From NCBI GenBank assembly GCA_965658595.1, contig CBFHSW010000002.1:1-48895 (forward strand): a stretch of DNA of 48,895 nucleotides. The letters run 5' to 3'. Both the position numbers and the translations under genes were made by a program. How positions within the stretch are numbered: the first letter of the stretch is position 1; the number at the start of each line of letters is the position of its first letter. Below, one piece after another: positions 26,215 to 33,004 of this stretch. The stretch is from UBA1858 sp965658595 (GTDB taxonomy: Bacteria > Pseudomonadota > Gammaproteobacteria > UBA4575). The notes under the pieces were generated by a model. It was not told the origin of the DNA, ran no database searches, and saw only the letters and a list, made by a program, of their open reading frames with translations.

Positions 26215-27462
26215 CTATTTATTTACAAACTCAGGATAAGCTTCCATTCCACACTCATGTAGATCGATGCCTTCCATTTCAGCTTCTTCTGACACTCGTA
26301 TTCCCATTACCATCTTGATAATGAACCAGAAAATACCAGATACGATAAATGTCCATGCGAAGATAACTAAAGCACCGTAAAGCTGTGTCCCGATAACTGC
26401 GTCTCCATTTGAGAGAATGACGGCAATCAAACCCCAAATACCACAGACACCGTGTACTGAGATAGCACCGACTGGATCATCTAACTTGAACTTGTCCATA
26501 GTCACAATGCTGAGTACTACAATGATTCCACCGATGGCACCGATGAAAGTCGCTAATAAAGGAGTTGGCGTTAATGGCTCTGCTGTGATCGATACTAAGC
26601 CAGCTAATGCACCGTTTAATGTCATTGATAAATCCGCTTTACCAAACATTAAGCGTGCAGTTAACAAAGCAGCAACAACACCGCCAGCCGCCGCTGCATT
26701 AGTATTAACAAATACCAGTGATACAGCATTTGCCTCGCCAACGTTGGATACCATCAACTCAGAACCACCGTTGAATCCAAACCAACCCAGCCATAGAATG
26801 AATGTACCTAGTGTCGCCAAAGGCATATTACACCCTGGCATTGCTACAACACGTCCATCTTCTGTGTAACGGCCCTTACGTGCGCCGAGTAAAATGACAC
26901 CTGCTAGAGCTGCCGTAGCGCCACATAAATGCACCACACCTGAGCCAGCGAAGTCTAGGAAACCTGCCGCGTCTAAGAAACCACCACCCCATTTCCAGAA
27001 GCCTTGCACTGGATAGATGAAGCCACACATTACGATGGCGAAGACTAGGAATGACCATAACTTCATACGCTCAGCCACTGCACCTGAAACGATCGACATA
27101 GCTGTGGCTACAAATACTACTTGGAAGAAGAAGTCTGATAGACCTGAATAGTATGTATCACCGCCACTGGCGATCACATCTGCAGCACTGTTATCAGTAC
27201 TGGTTAAAATATCGATAGCAAATGGCCACCATGAGCTATCTGTTCCTGAATACATAATGTTATAGCCCATGATCATGTACATGATGCTGGCTATCGAATA
27301 TAGAGCAATGTTCTTGGTGAGTATTTCTACCGTGCTTTTAGAACGCACTAAACCTGCTTCTAGCATCGCAAAACCTGCAGCCATCCACATTACAAATGCG
27401 CCCATCACTAGAAAATAAAATGTATCCAGTGCGTAAGCGAGTTCTATTACTTGATTTTCCAC
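26215..27462 (-). CDS. amt: Ammonium transporter
   Basis: This is an 11-helix Amt/Mep/Rh channel of 415 residues. Signatures include the phenylalanine-gate and vestibule helices (FFFQVVFVATAMSIVSGAVAERM), GFIYPVQGFWKWGGGFL, DFAGSGVVHLCGATAALAG with the first pore His, GWFGFNGGS, and the second pore His in SVHGVCGIWGL. The cytosolic C-terminal tail that contacts GlnK is present. The start is GTG at 27462 with AGGAGA about 6 nt upstream. glnK lies 25 bp before it, and together with the TorF-like gene and a sigma-54 promoter this marks nitrogen-limited expression. Confidence 0.97.
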   Translation of the reverse strand: MENQVIELAYALDTFYFLVMGAFVMWMAAGFAMLEAGLVRSKSTVEILTKNIALYSIASIMYMIMGYNIMYSGTDSSWWPFAIDILTSTDNSAADVIASGGDTYYSGLSDFFFQVVFVATAMSIVSGAVAERMKLWSFLVFAIVMCGFIYPVQGFWKWGGGFLDAAGFLDFAGSGVVHLCGATAALAGVILLGARKGRYTEDGRVVAMPGCNMPLATLGTFILWLGWFGFNGGSELMVSNVGEANAVSLVFVNTNAAAAGGVVAALLTARLMFGKADLSMTLNGALAGLVSITAEPLTPTPLLATFIGAIGGIIVVLSIVTMDKFKLDDPVGAISVHGVCGIWGLIAVILSNGDAVIGTQLYGALVIFAWTFIVSGIFWFIIKMVMGIRVSEEAEMEGIDLHECGMEAYPEFVNK

Positions 27463-27487
27463 AATATTCTCCTACTTAATTTGATTT

Positions 27488-27826
27488 TTATAGCGCTTCA
27501 GCACCAGATTCGCCTGTACGAATTCGGATCACTTCAGCCAAATCAGATACAAAGATTTTGCCGTCACCGATTTTCCCAGTATTAGCAGCTGTTGTGACCG
27601 CGTCGATAACACTCTGCTGGAGAGCATCGTCGATAGCGATTTCCAATTTGATTTTAGGTAAGAAATCCACCACATATTCGGCTCCACGATATAATTCCGT
27701 GTGTCCTTTTTGACGTCCAAATCCTTTCACTTCAGTTGCAGTAATACCGGCGACACCGATTTCAGAAAGCGCCTCTCTCACATCATCCAACTTAAAAGGC
27801 TTGATAATTGCTGTTATGAGCTTCAT
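27488..27826 (-). CDS. glnK: Nitrogen regulatory protein P-II (GlnK)
   Basis: GlnK is a trimeric PII signal protein that blocks Amt when nitrogen is plentiful and is uridylylated when it is scarce. The 112-residue protein starts MKLITAIIKPFKLDDVREAL and carries the T-loop with the modifiable Tyr51 in HTELYRGAEYVVDFLPK. The B-loop (TGKIGDGKIFV) and the C-loop with RIRTGE follow. AGGAGA stands about 5 nt before ATG 27826; a longer in-frame start would add 23 unrelated residues. It lies between the TorF-like gene and amt, which is the classic partner. Confidence 0.96.
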   Translation of the reverse strand: MKLITAIIKPFKLDDVREALSEIGVAGITATEVKGFGRQKGHTELYRGAEYVVDFLPKIKLEIAIDDALQQSVIDAVTTAANTGKIGDGKIFVSDLAEVIRIRTGESGAEAL

Positions 27827-27845
27827 TGTTTCTCCTAATATATTT

Positions 27846-27874
27846 GTTAAATATCTTTGGGACTTTGGTTTCAA
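27846..27874 (-). promoter_or_regulatory. Candidate sigma-70 promoter before glnK
   Basis: On the minus strand TTGAAA (27869-27874) and TTTAAC (27846-27851) are 17 bp apart, a 5/6 and 4/6 match. The start would leave a leader of only about 13 nt. It could give basal glnK-amt expression beside the sigma-54 promoter upstream. Confidence 0.3.
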
Positions 27875-27896
27875 TTTAAGCGTGCTCAACCACATC

Positions 27897-27933
27897 TCTC
27901 AAGCATGATCGTGTTGCATAATCATGCTTGAGA
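27897..27933. repeat. 13-bp perfect inverted repeat between the TorF-like gene and glnK
   Basis: TCTCAAGCATGAT (27897-27909) and ATCATGCTTGAGA (27921-27933) are exact reverse complements around an 11-nt loop. No T-run follows on either strand. It lies in the operon just after the TorF-like stop, so it could be an mRNA processing or stabilising hairpin, a leaky terminator, or an operator. Confidence 0.7.
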
Positions 27934-27941
27934 TCACGCAC

Positions 27942-28652
27942 TTAAATAATGTCAAAGCCCCATGAAATTGTGATCACAGCGCTCTGCTCATCATCATCGC
28001 CGTCACCTGTGATTGCGTTATCTTCGTACTCGTTATGTACGATGTAGCCAGATACTGATAATCCGCCAATATCCATGCCATAACCGAACTCAACATACTC
28101 ACCGAAGTCTTTTGCATCATCGCCCCATGAACCAAAGTTCGCGAACCAACCCGCATAACCAAGTGACACTTCTATGATGTTGTAATCATCATCGCTAGGC
28201 CCATCAAATGTACCGTCATACTCACCGAAGGAATACGTAAGGTCAGCACTGAAATCACCCATTGAAGTTCCTGCGTAGAGGTTGATTTCATCGTAATTCT
28301 CATCCCAGTCTTCTGTGTAGCGATAAGCTGTGTAGCCTGCACCTACATAAAAGTCTTCCATTTCATGGATGTATCCAAAGTACAAGTCGTACTCCAGGCC
28401 GTCACCGTCATCAGCACCGACATCAGCAACCCATATACCCGCATATGCACCACCCATACCAAAATCGATACCGCCGTTAGCGACCGACTCTTCTTGGTAC
28501 ACACCACGGAAAATATATTCAGACATGAAACCAGCGTTACCAGTAATTGATACTGAAGATTCGGCTTCTTCTGCCATACTCAATGTCGGTAGGCTCATCA
28601 TAGACACCGCGATCAAAGAGCTGCTCAGTAATTTCATAGTTTTGTTTTTCAT
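27942..28652 (-). CDS. TorF-type putative outer-membrane porin
   Basis: This 236-residue protein has a signal peptide (about 1-27, ending LPTLSMAEE) and then a run of acidic, aromatic-rich beta strands with the family start SSVSITGNAGFMSEYIFRG, the AGIWVADVG strand and a C-terminal aromatic strand (VITISWGFDII). This is the conserved family (about 220-250 residues) often found next to glnK-amt and thought to form a small outer-membrane channel. Its place as first gene of the nitrogen operon, behind a sigma-54 promoter, suggests it helps ammonium or another nitrogen source cross the outer membrane (inference). GGAG lies about 9 nt before the ATG. Confidence 0.85.
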   Translation of the reverse strand: MKNKTMKLLSSSLIAVSMMSLPTLSMAEEAESSVSITGNAGFMSEYIFRGVYQEESVANGGIDFGMGGAYAGIWVADVGADDGDGLEYDLYFGYIHEMEDFYVGAGYTAYRYTEDWDENYDEINLYAGTSMGDFSADLTYSFGEYDGTFDGPSDDDYNIIEVSLGYAGWFANFGSWGDDAKDFGEYVEFGYGMDIGGLSVSGYIVHNEYEDNAITGDGDDDEQSAVITISWGFDII

Positions 28653-28702
28653 TTATTTTTTCTCCATTGAAAATAAGATTGTCAATTAACATTGCTGTTT
28701 AA

Positions 28703-28718
28703 TGCATTTGGCGTGCCA
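28703..28718 (-). promoter_or_regulatory. Sigma-54 promoter of the TorF-like/glnK/amt operon
   Basis: The minus strand reads TGGCACGCCAAATGCA, one mismatch from the RpoN consensus TGGCACG-N4-TTGCA. The invariant GG and GC are exactly 10 bp apart. Transcription would start near 28692, leaving a 40-nt leader before the TorF-like ATG. Confidence 0.85.
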
Positions 28719-28793
28719 TAATTGAAAAGAACATGAAAAACAATGAGTTATTTTATGTTGTGTCTAAGAACGGAGATAAGAAAGTGAACTATC

Positions 28794-28808
28794 GCACAGA
28801 TTTGGTGC
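28794..28808. promoter_or_regulatory. NtrC-type enhancer site
   Basis: GCAC-N5-TGGTGC within the larger dyad TCGCAC-N7-GTGCGA (28792-28810) matches known NtrC sites. It is centred about 109 bp upstream of the predicted sigma-54 start, close to the enhancer position known at glnA of E. coli. Confidence 0.65.
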
Positions 28809-28826
28809 GAATATGTCACATCTTGA

Positions 28827-28852
28827 TGCACTATTTTCTTACATAGTGTGCA
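28827..28852. promoter_or_regulatory. Second possible NtrC-like dyad
   Basis: TGCACTAT and ATAGTGTGCA face each other around a short spacer, giving outer TGCAC/GTGCA half sites. The spacing is longer than usual for NtrC, so this may be a weak site or another operator. It is centred about 148 bp before the sigma-54 start and about 50 bp before ubiK. Confidence 0.35.
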
Positions 28853-28890
28853 GGTAGACCTGACCCGTGTTTTCCACTACCTTAGACACT

Positions 28891-29133
28891 ATGAAAATTA
28901 ACTCTACAAAATTAGACCAACTCGCAGCTAAGCTTAAAGATGCCTTGCCTCAGGGCTATAGTGATTTCAAAACGCTCAGTGAAGACAAAGTAAAAATGAT
29001 TCTTGCAGGTACTTTGCAATCAATGGATTTGGTGTCACGTGATGAATACGACATTCAAACACAGGTGCTTCAACGCACTAGAGAACGCCTAGAGCAACTA
29101 GAACAACGTCTGTCACTTCTAGAAGAAAAGTAA
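28891..29133 (+). CDS. ubiK: Ubiquinone biosynthesis accessory factor UbiK
   Basis: This 80-residue helical protein of the UbiK/YqiC (BMFP) family starts KINSTKLDQLAAKLKDALP and ends in a coiled coil (TRERLEQLEQRLSLLEE). In E. coli UbiK binds UbiJ and supports aerobic ubiquinone synthesis in the Ubi complex; ubiJ is present at 44741 in this window. ATG at 28891 is preferred; a GTG 24 bp upstream is in frame. It is divergent from the nitrogen operon and followed by comM, the order known from Pseudomonas. Confidence 0.92.
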   Translation: MKINSTKLDQLAAKLKDALPQGYSDFKTLSEDKVKMILAGTLQSMDLVSRDEYDIQTQVLQRTRERLEQLEQRLSLLEEK

Positions 29134-29182
29134 ACTCGATATAGTCTTTTCCTCCGCAGCTTTGCCTGCATGAGGAGGATCA

Positions 29183-29662
29183 ATGTCGTATGTCAGTTTA
29201 CAAACACGTGCTCAGGATGGCTTAGACTCGCCGAGTGTCAGTGCGGAAGTGCATCTTGCTAATGGCTTGCCATGTTTTAATATCGTCGGATTGCCAGAAA
29301 TGGCCGTGCGAGAGAGCCGTGAACGAGTGCGTGCGGCTATCATCAACTCACATTTCCAATTCCCCGCCAAGCGAATTACCGTTAATCTAGCCCCTGCAGA
29401 ATTGCCTAAACAAGGTGGGCGATTTGATTTAGCGATTGCCATAGGTTTGTTGATCGCTTCCGAGCAGATTCAGTGTTGTGATATTGATGCTTATGAATTC
29501 CTTGGGGAATTAAGCTTGAGTGGAAAGTTACTGCAAACTCATGCCGTGTTACCGGCTGCACATACCTGTTCACAACATCATAGAATTCTCTTCACGGCAG
29601 ACGCCAATCTTGCTGAACTGCAATTATTAGACACACAACATTATCTAGCTGCTTATGGATAG
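29183..29662 (+). pseudogene. comM: Truncated ComM/YifB (N-terminal domain only)
   Basis: The 159 residues match the N-terminal ChlI-like domain of ComM: MSYVSLQTRAQDGLDSP, VHLANGLPCFNIVGLPEMAVRESRERVRAAI, and FQFPAKRITVNLAPAELPKQGGRFDL. The family is about 500 residues with a C-terminal AAA+ helicase, but here homology stops at HYLAA and a stop codon follows two codons later. Everything with the Walker motifs is missing. At the break the sequence changes to a fragment of a secreted repeat protein in another frame. ComM is a branch-migration helicase for natural transformation; this remnant should be inactive. Confidence 0.9.
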
Positions 29663-30368
29663 CCAAGGGCATACCATTATTTACGAATGGGATTGGGGCA
29701 ATGTTGATCTCAATATCACCCAGGAACTCGATGCTGGTGAGACACATCACATTGTTACTGACAGTTGGGACAAAAAACCAACATCTTATACCTTATCCAT
29801 AGATTTTAATGGTGGAATTGATACCGAAATTCCAGGAGATGATGACAGCCCCGAGCCACCTAATGGCATTGAAATAATTATTCCTGATAGCGATCCAGGT
29901 GCTTACATACACACTGCTTATGAGATAGACCCTTCCTCAAATCAAGTCGAAATTTCTGAAACTCTTAGCAGATTTGATGATAAAGATTACTACTCATTTA
30001 GTTTAGATAATGATGCCACAGTCGATTTTTCTCTTACTGGACTAGACGGAGATGTAGATTTGATCCTCCGAGAATCATCTGGACATACTTTAGTCCATAG
30101 ATGGGAATGGGGTAATGTTGACTTACATATCTCAGAATTTTTATCTAGTGATGAGACGTATTATATTATCACCGACACTTGGGATGGAAAAGATACCGAC
30201 TACACACTTAGTATAAATTTCAATGGTGGTATAGACGGCACTCAGCCGCCTTCAAAACCTGAAGATCCTCCACTACCTGACACAATACCTGCAGGTTATG
30301 CGGGCATTAATATTCAAAATGCAGTGAATTATTTTGAAGACAACTATCAAGACTACGCAGTCGTCTAG
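29655..30368 (+). pseudogene. 3' fragment of a secreted PPC-like repeat protein
   Basis: The 237 residues consist of one partial and one complete copy of an Asp-rich beta domain resembling bacterial pre-peptidase C-terminal (PPC) domains. Copy 1 begins midway (GHTIIYEWDWGNVDL, SYTLSIDFNGGID). Copy 2 is whole (YYSFSLDNDATVDFSLTG, GDVDLILRESSGHTLVHRW, TDYTLSINFNGGIDG). Proline-rich linkers follow each. No signal peptide exists, and the frame meets a stop just upstream at 29646, so the 5' end of the parent gene is lost at the comM junction. The parent was probably a large exported protein or peptidase. The short C-terminal tail (NAVNYFEDNYQDYAVV) is unrecognised. Confidence 0.75.
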
Positions 30369-30402
30369 ACTAGACTGGTGGTTTTTGCTTGACTGAATAA
30401 AT

Positions 30403-30431
30403 AACCCCAGTCAGAGAGTCTGGCTGGGGTT
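30403..30431 (-). terminator. Terminator hairpin after cytochrome c5 gene
   Basis: AACCCCAG-T-CAGA pairs with TCTG-G-CTGGGGTT around a GAG loop, a 13-bp stem with one T.G wobble. On the minus strand it is followed by TTATTTATT, serving the cytochrome gene whose stop is 25 bp upstream; it may also stop plus-strand reading from the repeat-protein fragment. Confidence 0.8.
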
Positions 30432-30455
30432 AGAATGAACTAGCGCTGAGAGAGT

Positions 30456-30926
30456 TTAGTTCTCGATCAAATAATCAACTGCTGCTCGTATGGCGTCATC
30501 TGCCATATCAGCACGACCACCCTTAGCAGGCATGGCTCCGATACCGTTAATAGCGTTCGCGTAAAGTGTCTCTTTACCTTTAGCTAAGCGAGCTTGCCAA
30601 GCAGAGGCATCACCAAGTTTTGGAGCGTTCATGATGCCAGACGTATGACATGATGCACACACCTGTTGGTATACCTGATCGCCACTCATGGCTACCGCTA
30701 CGGTAGTTGCTACAGCGTCGACCTGTGCTGCAGCTGCAGGCACTTCACCCACATATACCTTACCTACTGGGGCAATTCTCTCCGCTACGGCATCTTGCAC
30801 TCTGCTGTCAGCAAGCTTCTCTTCGCCGTCATAAAGTGAGTTAGCGATAACAAGTATCACGATCGTAAAAGCAAATAAAAATACTAATACCGACATAAAT
30901 TGGGTTGTAAATTGTTTGTCTTCCAA
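30456..30926 (-). CDS. Membrane-anchored cytochrome c5 family protein
   Basis: The 156-residue protein has an N-terminal membrane anchor (FMSVLVFLFAFTIVILVIA, about 10-28), an Ala-rich linker, and a C-terminal single-heme domain with CASCH (about 90-94), the MNAPKLGD block and an axial Met in IGAMPAKGG. This is the cytochrome c5 pattern, an electron carrier facing the periplasm. The start is TTG at 30926 with AGGAG about 6 nt upstream; no ATG lies nearby before the anchor. A TATAAT and an adjoining 14-bp dyad lie upstream (30969-30988). Confidence 0.9.
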   Translation of the reverse strand: MEDKQFTTQFMSVLVFLFAFTIVILVIANSLYDGEEKLADSRVQDAVAERIAPVGKVYVGEVPAAAAQVDAVATTVAVAMSGDQVYQQVCASCHTSGIMNAPKLGDASAWQARLAKGKETLYANAINGIGAMPAKGGRADMADDAIRAAVDYLIEN

Positions 30927-30968
30927 GTTAACTCCTATTCAATACTGTCCTTGAAATTTAAGCTCGCG

Positions 30969-30988
30969 ATTATAGAACATCTATGTTC
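30969..30988 (-). promoter_or_regulatory. Cytochrome c5 promoter -10 with adjoining operator-like dyad
   Basis: On the minus strand TATAAT (30969-30974) lies about 43 bp before the cytochrome start. Immediately upstream is the perfect dyad GAACATCTATGTTC (30975-30988), which would sit in the -35/-10 spacer and so could be a repressor site. The -35 is weak. Confidence 0.45.
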
Positions 30989-31149
30989 GTAGCACCATGA
31001 AACTCTTTTGAAATGTGTTACGTTGTATAAGAATTTTAAAATTCTTTACCATTCATCGGGAAATTCTGTCGATTCAGACTATCTGTATTAATTTCAAAAG
31101 CAATATTTAGAGATAGTGGTGTACCAAAGATGGTTGGAAACTGGTTGAA

Positions 31150-31329
31150 ATGTGTACAATATTAAAACAAAAACAAAAGTCTATTTACACCAAAATAAGT
31201 CATTTGACAGGTTATTCTGATAATGAAATACGCGACTTACCTAGTGCTATATGCGCCACAACGCGTCGTAAAACAACCCGTTTGACGGTGGTTCCAAAAC
31301 ACTCTTCATCAGATCTATATTGCTCATAG
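31150..31329 (+). CDS. Possible 59-residue small protein
   Basis: An uninterrupted frame runs from ATG 31150 to TAG 31329, giving a basic product (MCTILKQKQKSIYTK... ending SSSDLYCS). No family is recognised and no clear Shine-Dalgarno is present. In its favour, it fills part of an otherwise empty 550-bp gap and a hairpin with a T-rich tail follows 64 bp later on the same strand. It could equally be chance or lie within a small RNA. Confidence 0.2.
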   Translation: MCTILKQKQKSIYTKISHLTGYSDNEIRDLPSAICATTRRKTTRLTVVPKHSSSDLYCS

Positions 31330-31392
31330 TCCCCGTGTCTATAACAGACCCCTGTTTGCAATGAAGATTATTGAAGAGTGAGCGAGGCGAAC

Positions 31393-31415
31393 AAGTCAGC
31401 CGCTGACTTTGTTTT
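31393..31415 (+). terminator. Terminator-like hairpin in the c5/dsbA gap
   Basis: AAGTCAG pairs with CTGACTT around CCG and is followed on the plus strand by TGTTTT. The plus-strand tail is better than the minus-strand one (TTGTTCG), but it could also end the dsbA transcript, whose stop is 68 bp away. Confidence 0.45.
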
Positions 31416-31476
31416 AGATATCAGCCCAGAGTATGCCCGTTGTGATGTTACTACGGAGACAATTAGGTGCTGAAGA

Positions 31477-32097
31477 TTATTCAGCCGTCAGCTGTTCGAT
31501 GATCTCTATCATTTGATCATAACCACCTGCCGAGTTACCTGTGATTCTGTATTCACCATTAACGATGACTGCGGGAACGCCACGAATTTGGTACTTACGT
31601 ATTAGATCTTTAGCCTGAGTAATTTTGGTCTCAACCGCAAAAGAGTGAAACGCCTCTCTAAACTGTGCCTCATCAATGTCATTAGTCGCTAGAAAACGAG
31701 CCATAGAATCAAGGTTTGCTAATGCTCTACCCTGTTCGTGCATACCATCAAACAATAATTCATGACCGCGCTCTAAATCACCCATCATTTCTAATGCATA
31801 AAATGCACGTGCATGTTGTTCCCATCGAGGATTAAAGATGGCAGGAATTCTGATCAAATTAACGTCATCAGCTTTTTCTTCACTCCACATCTGTATATGC
31901 GGCTCAAATTCAAAACAATGAGGACAACCGTACCAAAACAGCTCAACCACTTCATGACGTGCTTCAACATCTGAAACTGCTGGAACTTTTGGACTAACAG
32001 GGACGAAGTGCTTGCCCTCACGGTATTGTCCTGCATGGGCACTCAATGCGATTAACACTGCCGACATGGTAAGCCATAGTATGAACGATTTTCTCAT
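31477..32097 (-). CDS. dsbA: Thiol:disulfide interchange protein DsbA
   Basis: DsbA introduces disulfide bonds into exported proteins. The 206-residue protein has a signal peptide (about 1-22, ending SAHAG), the thioredoxin-fold active site FWYGCPHC (Cys58 and Cys61), the helical insert, and the cis-Pro loop RGVPAVIVNGEYR. Length is normal. GGGAG lies 5 nt before the ATG. It follows the cytochrome c4 gene by 68 bp in the same direction, a conserved pairing in this class; both proteins act in the periplasm. Confidence 0.97.
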   Translation of the reverse strand: MRKSFILWLTMSAVLIALSAHAGQYREGKHFVPVSPKVPAVSDVEARHEVVELFWYGCPHCFEFEPHIQMWSEEKADDVNLIRIPAIFNPRWEQHARAFYALEMMGDLERGHELLFDGMHEQGRALANLDSMARFLATNDIDEAQFREAFHSFAVETKITQAKDLIRKYQIRGVPAVIVNGEYRITGNSAGGYDQMIEIIEQLTAE

Positions 32098-32165
32098 GAT
32101 ATCTCCCAGCAGAATTGATTTCAGAGTGGTTAGAAAACCACATGCTTCAATAGTTCAAAAATAAT

Positions 32166-32771
32166 TTAGTGTAAACCCGCGATGTACTCTGCAACTGCTT
32201 GAATCTCAGCATCAGTCATACGTTCAGCAACCTTGACCATTATTTGAGCAGCAGGATAATTTCTTTCCATGCCTCGGTATGCCTTGAGTTGTGCTGCTGT
32301 GTAAGCTGCATGCTGGCCGCTTAGCTTAGGAAACTGTGCAGCAGGGTTGCCTGCACCTGACGGCGAGTGGCATGCCATACATGCTGCGACTTCTTTTTCT
32401 GCTATACCACCGCGATAAATGTCTTGACCCTGCTCTACAAGCTCAGGATCAGCCGCTGATGGAGAGCCCGTAAGACTTGCATAATACGCAGCTAGATCGT
32501 GCATATCCTGCTCACTAAGGCCGGCTGCTTGACCTGCCATTAAAGCATTTTGACGAGTACCATCTTTGAACATCATTAACTGTGAATAGACATAGGGTGC
32601 ACCTTGTCCAGCCAGTTTTGGCCAAGCTGGATTCATGCTATTTCCATCCGCTCCGTGACAGGCCGCACATGCAGCAGATTTGCTCTTACCGGCTTCAACA
32701 TCACCACCGGCCCATAGTGTTTGGCCCATCAAAACACACCATAAAATCAACAATTGGATAGAAATCTTCAT
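32166..32771 (-). CDS. Diheme cytochrome c4
   Basis: The 201-residue periplasmic protein has a signal peptide (about 1-21) and two cytochrome c domains with CAACH (about 35-39) and CMACH (about 131-135), each followed by its axial Met region (MAGQAAGLS and QIMVKVAERM). Cytochrome c4 passes electrons to terminal oxidases such as cbb3. AGGAAGG precedes the ATG. A promoter with extended -10 lies upstream. The engB/c4/dsbA neighbourhood is conserved in Gammaproteobacteria. Confidence 0.95.
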   Translation of the reverse strand: MKISIQLLILWCVLMGQTLWAGGDVEAGKSKSAACAACHGADGNSMNPAWPKLAGQGAPYVYSQLMMFKDGTRQNALMAGQAAGLSEQDMHDLAAYYASLTGSPSAADPELVEQGQDIYRGGIAEKEVAACMACHSPSGAGNPAAQFPKLSGQHAAYTAAQLKAYRGMERNYPAAQIMVKVAERMTDAEIQAVAEYIAGLH

Positions 32772-32840
32772 TTAACCTTCCTACATTACATAATCTATTT
32801 GGTTCACCTGTCGCACAGTGGCAACAGAACTTAAGGGCGC

Positions 32841-32869
32841 TTTATATCATAAAAGTGCATGTCTGTCGT
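32841..32869 (-). promoter_or_regulatory. Promoter for cytochrome c4-dsbA
   Basis: On the minus strand ACGACA (32864-32869) and TATAAA (32841-32846) are 17 bp apart, and TGA before the -10 gives an extended -10. It would yield a leader of about 60 nt before the cytochrome c4 ATG. Confidence 0.6.
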
Positions 32870-32923
32870 AGCATCATTCACAATCAAATCTGTACTATGA
32901 TAGCCAATCTCGCAGCGGAATCG

Positions 32924-32978
32924 GGCCTAGCCTAGGTTTAAGTCTCGAGCTTTTACCTGTAAACCCAAGCTAACGGCC
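32924..32978 (+). other. Nested inverted repeat upstream of engB
   Basis: GGCCTAGC (32924-32931) can pair with GCTA-AC-GGCC (32969-32978), and inside it GGTTTA (32935-32940) with TAAACC (32960-32965), separated by symmetric 3-nt internal loops and a 19-nt terminal loop. It lies 27 bp before engB and could be a leader structure or operator. CCTAGGTTTAAG within it recurs before the M48 gene. Confidence 0.4.
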
Positions 32979-33004
32979 TAAACTACATACATTCAGAATA
33001 ATTT

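Larger units (their letters stand above)
30927..31476 (+). other. 550-bp intergenic region with palindromes and a possible small gene
   Basis: The largest gap of the window. It holds the cytochrome c5 promoter region, an 18-bp perfect palindrome AAGAATTTTAAAATTCTT (31029-31046), a possible 59-codon plus-strand reading frame (31150-31329) and a terminator-like hairpin (31393-31415). I see no known RNA or protein family in it. Confidence 0.6.

Noticed and set aside
26417..26869. 150-codon plus-strand frame inside amt
   Set aside because: Low-complexity Ala/Thr/Pro-rich shadow of the amt membrane helices on the opposite strand.
27827..27941. Sigma-54 promoter directly before glnK
   Set aside because: The best candidate has GG and GC only 8 bp apart instead of 10; the real sigma-54 site lies upstream of the TorF-like gene.
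31204..31230. Promoter in the 550-bp gap starting with a perfect TTGACA
   Set aside because: The only -10-like sequence (GATAAT) is 9 bp away, too close for sigma-70; nothing suitable lies at 16-18 bp.
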